From Epithemia pelagica (lineage: Eukaryota; Bacillariophyta; Bacillariophyceae; Surirellales; Surirellaceae), in assembly GCA_946965045.2 (NCBI GenBank), contig OX337239.1, positions 2,604,001-2,668,000 on the forward strand: a stretch of 64,000 bases of DNA. The letters are read 5' to 3'. This document shows positions 60,999 to 64,000 of this stretch, in pieces. Every line of letters starts with the position of its first letter. Positions within the stretch are counted from its first letter, which is position 1. The notes beneath the pieces are model-generated. The model saw only the letters and a program-made list of their open reading frames with translations. It was not told the DNA's origin and did not search any database. The position numbers were made by a program, and so were the translations under genes.

Positions 60999-61111
60999 AC
61001 TTAATGTAGACGTAAAACTAGGTGTTGATATCAAGACACAATCGTTAGTTCCGTGGGTCAATCCAGTTCGCTGTATGAACGATGGGGCCCTCACCTTTCA
61101 CACTAAACTAG
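60999..61111 (-). repeat. Right LTR-like repeat of the chimeric element (113 bp)
   Basis: It matches 56417-56529 with one substitution. On the minus strand it is followed by TGGTTAGTGAGCCC. Confidence 0.9.
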
Positions 61112-61116
61112 ATTGA

Positions 61117-61635
61117 CTCCTTTAGGACGTTGCTTACAGCTTTTCCTATTTGATAAGAAGTGAGATTAATCTACAAGTAGGTTGGTCGAAGTGATTGTTT
61201 CACTGGGACATTGCTTCAGATCGTGATCATCTTTTAGAGATGTCCCTGGCAATGTCCCTTGTTATGACCGCCTTTATGCGGTCTTTGGGTCATGTTGGAT
61301 TGTTATATAGATGGCTATGCAGTCTTAGGTTGTAGTCTTGAGGTGACCTAGACGACCTCCTTTGATAATGGACTTAAGGTCTAGGTGCCATGACTTTGGC
61401 CTAAGTAAAGTGAGACGCCTTGTGGATCGTCTGGCGATACTTACACATGAATCTTCGGCGAGTCATTCGAGAGCTGGCATAGTGCCCCCCCCCCCCCCCC
61501 CGCACGCTATTACTATTGTTTATTGTATGCAGATGGTCAGGAGGATGCAGCAGATGCTTGCTTCCTCGCGTGCAGGCGGGCCAGCTGCCTGCTTCCACGC
61601 ATGAAGGAAAACTTACCATGTAGACTTGCTATGTC
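61117..61635. other. Non-coding stretch with a C homopolymer
   Basis: No gene is seen. GACCGC-CTTTAT-GCGGTC near 61268-61285 can form a six-pair hairpin. A run of about 16-18 C lies at about 61486-61502. Confidence 0.5.
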
Positions 61636-62331
61636 TTAACTTTGATGAGGAATTGGGTTTAACCGATGGGGAATGAAAATCTTGCCTTGATCCAACATAT
61701 GGTGGAAGGAATTCAGTGCAGTACTAGTCATGCGCTGTCTCATATGAATAAGGGTGTCAAACTCAGAAAAGTAAACGTATTTCCATTTCTCCAGGCCATG
61801 TGTACCAAAAAACAATTCTCTCTTGAGCCGGTGCTTTTCATTATCCATATTTTGAGGAATGCCTTCAGTGTACTTCCATGGGAAGAACGTGGTGTACAGT
61901 TCCTGCAAAGTCATTCGATTTAAATTTTTCGTTAACCCCACACGACTTTGTACAAAAGCAACCTCTGTTCCAAGAACTTGAAATTCATAATGCTCTCCAT
62001 TGTTTGTGCTTGCGCCAATCTGAGTCGCCATTGTCTCAATATCCTGAAAAACACGATATAATGAAGACGTGGTGACATGCACAATGTGCATCTGTTCTCA
62101 TTTCTTTAGCAAGGCGTGACAGATGGGCCAAATGTTCAAAAGAGCATGTGTCCATAACGAATGATGGGTTACAACAACAATTCGTCCCACACCCTGACGG
62201 ATCATGGAATACATTGTAGCCGCAAGGACAACTGCCTGAAGTTTATTCGATTGATCGTTGTTGCGCATTTTCGTGTGGGGAATTAAAGCCAAGGTGTTTC
62301 TCATTGGGCTTGTATTTTTTTCCTTTAGCAT
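61636..62331 (-). pseudogene. Broken gene fragment of a glycosyltransferase-like algal protein
   Basis: One minus-strand frame is open from 62331 to 61636 except for a TGA at 62098-62100. The first part has LALIPHTKMRNNDQSNKLQA, VVLAATMYSMIRQGVGRIVV. After the stop come ELYTTFFPWKYTEGIPQNMD and WKYVYFSEFDTLIHMRQR, then FIPHRLNPIPHQS and a stop. This resembles large algal proteins of glycosyltransferase type, where a YF-x-E-x-D segment is frequent, but I infer this from general pattern only. AAA TGA GAA could come from CGA by one transition. The start is missing, probably cut by the Copia element whose pol ends at 62408, 77 bases upstream. The C-terminus also looks short. Confidence 0.45.
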
Positions 62332-62407
62332 AGAGAGAAGATCCTCAGTTGTTTCTGATAGAATGCAGTGGGTAACGCAAACGGGAAAAGTGAAAGATTA
62401 TAAGATC

Positions 62408-64000
62408 TTACTGTCTATGAGATCCTCGGACGATGTCAGCCCAACTGACTTTCTTGGTTTGGGTCTTTGGTCGTGTCATTGTTGCTTTGTGACTGGTTGT
62501 GCGACCACGCCGGGCGACTTCGTCCTTGTCCATCACATTGTCAATTCCAACACCCCCCACTCCAGCAAGCTCGGGTACGAGAATGTCCGGGAGTTCACGG
62601 AAATGACTCACGTCACGATGTTCCTTCGTGAGCAGGTCGGCAGGATTCACGTTGCCGGGTATGTGGTAGACGGCAACTTCGCGGGCTTGGATGGCATCTC
62701 GGATGGCGACTTGGCGCATGTTCAAGTGACGGAGGCGCTTGGTGATAGCCCCTGTACCACTCCAATCAACCGACCCTTTATTGTCATTGTATAGTGGAAT
62801 GGGGTGGTGCGTATCTGTAACACCCAACTCGTTCATAAGGTAAACCAAGTGTTGCGCTTCCTTTGTCGCCAAGTCCATTGACTTGATTTCCGCTTCACAC
62901 GAGCTACGGCTACACCGTTTCTCGCGTTCCACCTTCCACCAAATCGGACCACCACTCCAGATGAGTAGGGCGCCTTGCAAGGATTTGCATTCATCGTCAC
63001 TAACGGTCCTCGTTTCCTCGCCTTCGGGGAGAGGACGGGAGGCGTCTTGGGGTCCCCAGTTTGAATCGGTATAGGTGCTACTACCGTCGTGATCGGGAGG
63101 TGGGACCTTGTTCGGCCATGAGATGTAACCGTGAATAAGATTGTCTGCTGGGTTTTCCATGAAGGCGATACCGTTTTCGGTGGTCCCGCGTAAGTACCGA
63201 AGAACGTGTTTGGCGGCCTCCATATGACCGGGACTCAGATTTGTGATATGTCGACTGAGGAGTTTATGGGCCACAGCGATATCTGGTCTAGTGCTGATGG
63301 ACAGCCACGTTAGACCCCCCATAAGGGAACGATAAGAGGATGTTAGAGGGTTGTTTTCGGCCGTCGTCGTGGCCGTAGGGATGCGATCAATGGGGAGACC
63401 AGAACGGTACGGACTGGTGGCTGGTGTACATTTGTCCATATTGAATTTGGTCAGAAGTTGCTCAGTGAAGCCGGGTTGAGAAACATGTAGGCAAAGCCCC
63501 CCACTGGCGGTACGTGTCCATTGATAGCGGCACCCCAAGAAATAGGTGACCAGTCCCATGAAATCCACGGTGAGGATCTTTCCAAGGGCGGTCTCGAACC
63601 ATTTCTCACTCTCAGCCTCGCGACTAAAATAGATAAAGTCATCCACATAGACGCCCACGTAAATAGGAGGCCCATCCTCTCGCGCCTTACCGACAAGTAC
63701 ACACGGGTCATTCGCGCAGCGTTCAAAACCCAGGTCGTTCATGAGGACTTCAACAAATTTGTCGTACCAGTGGCGAGGACTACGGCGAAGGCCGTATAGA
63801 GTCTTCTTCAATCGCCAGTATGTGCCAGGTTTGCTGAGCGGGCATCCTTTGGGTGGTTGGCAAATCACTATTTCGTCTTCGGGTAACTCAGGCTGGCAGA
63901 ATGCATTCTTGCAATCTCCTTGCTTGGCCACTCGGCCCATTGCCACAGCCATCGATAGCAGCAGCCGACAGCTGGTTGATTGTAGTACCGGTGCATAACG
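62408..64000 (-). CDS. Copia Pol, reverse transcriptase and RNase H, partial at window end
   Basis: The minus-strand frame is open from the window end (64000) to the stop at 62408; the 16 codons before ATG 63952 are also coding (YAPVLQSTSCRLLLS). Reverse transcriptase has VAKQGDCKNAFCQPELPEDE (motif A region), LKKTLYGLRRSPRHWYDKFV and VGVYVDDFIYFSREAE at about 63620. RNase H has STYTDSNWGPQDASRP, CSRSSCEAEIKSMDLATKEA and PLYNDNKGSVDWS, then RHLNMRQVAIRDAI and GNVNPADLLTKEH. The end is KKVSWADIVRGSHRQ. It differs from the two plus-strand Copia elements and is a separate lineage. I find no LTR on the 3' side, so this end may be truncated. The upstream gag, protease and integrase lie outside the window. 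Confidence 0.9.
   Translation of the reverse strand, partial: RYAPVLQSTSCRLLLSMAVAMGRVAKQGDCKNAFCQPELPEDEIVICQPPKGCPLSKPGTYWRLKKTLYGLRRSPRHWYDKFVEVLMNDLGFERCANDPCVLVGKAREDGPPIYVGVYVDDFIYFSREAESEKWFETALGKILTVDFMGLVTYFLGCRYQWTRTASGGLCLHVSQPGFTEQLLTKFNMDKCTPATSPYRSGLPIDRIPTATTTAENNPLTSSYRSLMGGLTWLSISTRPDIAVAHKLLSRHITNLSPGHMEAAKHVLRYLRGTTENGIAFMENPADNLIHGYISWPNKVPPPDHDGSSTYTDSNWGPQDASRPLPEGEETRTVSDDECKSLQGALLIWSGGPIWWKVEREKRCSRSSCEAEIKSMDLATKEAQHLVYLMNELGVTDTHHPIPLYNDNKGSVDWSGTGAITKRLRHLNMRQVAIRDAIQAREVAVYHIPGNVNPADLLTKEHRDVSHFRELPDILVPELAGVGGVGIDNVMDKDEVARRGRTTSHKATMTRPKTQTKKVSWADIVRGSHRQ

Larger units (their letters stand above)
56417..61111 (-). mobile_element. Chimeric, non-autonomous LTR element with inverted parts
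   Basis: It is 4,695 bp between 113-bp direct repeats (56417-56529 and 60999-61111) that differ at one base. It holds a minus-strand Copia-type gag (60799 to about 57970) and, on the plus strand, an ORF with hydrophobic segments and a Copia-type protease (56567-57951). The two meet head-on near 57960-57990. It has no integrase, reverse transcriptase or RNase H. I take the minus strand as the element's sense strand because TGGTTAGTGAGCCC, a possible primer binding site, directly follows the right repeat on that strand. I see no clear polypurine tract. It would need enzymes from another element. Confidence 0.7.

Overview
The window looks like nuclear DNA of a eukaryotic alga, most probably a diatom. 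It has a recognisable coatomer alpha gene with a GT-AG intron, short introns (71, 135 and 257 nt), a type II membrane glycosyltransferase, and Copia elements of the type known from diatoms (CoDi-like). No bacterial operon structure, ribosome binding sites or CRISPR array is present. Species cannot be fixed from the sequence. All three stop codons end host genes, so the code is standard.

Layout. 0.5-1.6 kb: an unrecognised broken ORF. 1.56-6.3 kb: a decayed Ty1/Copia element with several frame breaks, one caused by a 140-bp-period duplication with a templated inverted insert. 7.3-18.8 kb: a SNF2-family helicase pseudogene split by a 9,073-bp non-LTR retrotransposon (LINE) with an exact 19-bp target-site duplication. 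19.6-21.5 kb: a GT92-like glycosyltransferase on the minus strand. 21.73-27.43 kb: a Ty3/Gypsy element with 204-bp LTRs differing at one base. 27.7-30.4 kb: a compact island of three small genes, including a SET-domain protein. 30.7-31.7 kb: a degenerate gene-like stretch. 32.0-36.2 kb: a DDE-transposase ORF followed by a minisatellite rich in GTT runs. 36.9-43.0 kb: a small charged protein and a 1,295-residue disordered protein. 43.5-43.8 kb: two inverted arrays of a 10-bp repeat. 44.4-48.6 kb: coatomer alpha. 49.5-56.38 kb: an intact Copia element with identical 154-bp LTRs. 56.4-61.1 kb: a chimeric non-autonomous LTR element with 113-bp LTRs, a minus-strand gag and a plus-strand membrane/protease ORF. 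61.6-62.3 kb: a broken gene fragment. 62.4 kb to the end: a minus-strand Copia pol running off the window.

How it fits together. A few host genes (coatomer alpha, the glycosyltransferase, the SET protein, small unknown proteins) sit among retroelements from four or more lineages and of clearly different ages. Nothing encodes a classical defence system. The most unusual material is in the mobile elements: an in-frame UGA between gag and pol of the intact Copia, a possible intron that could switch Gag and Gag-Pol in the Gypsy element, chromodomain-like segments inside two Copia polyproteins, PCNA-binding-like motifs at the end of the LINE ORF2 protein, and the inverted chimeric element at 56.4-61.1 kb.
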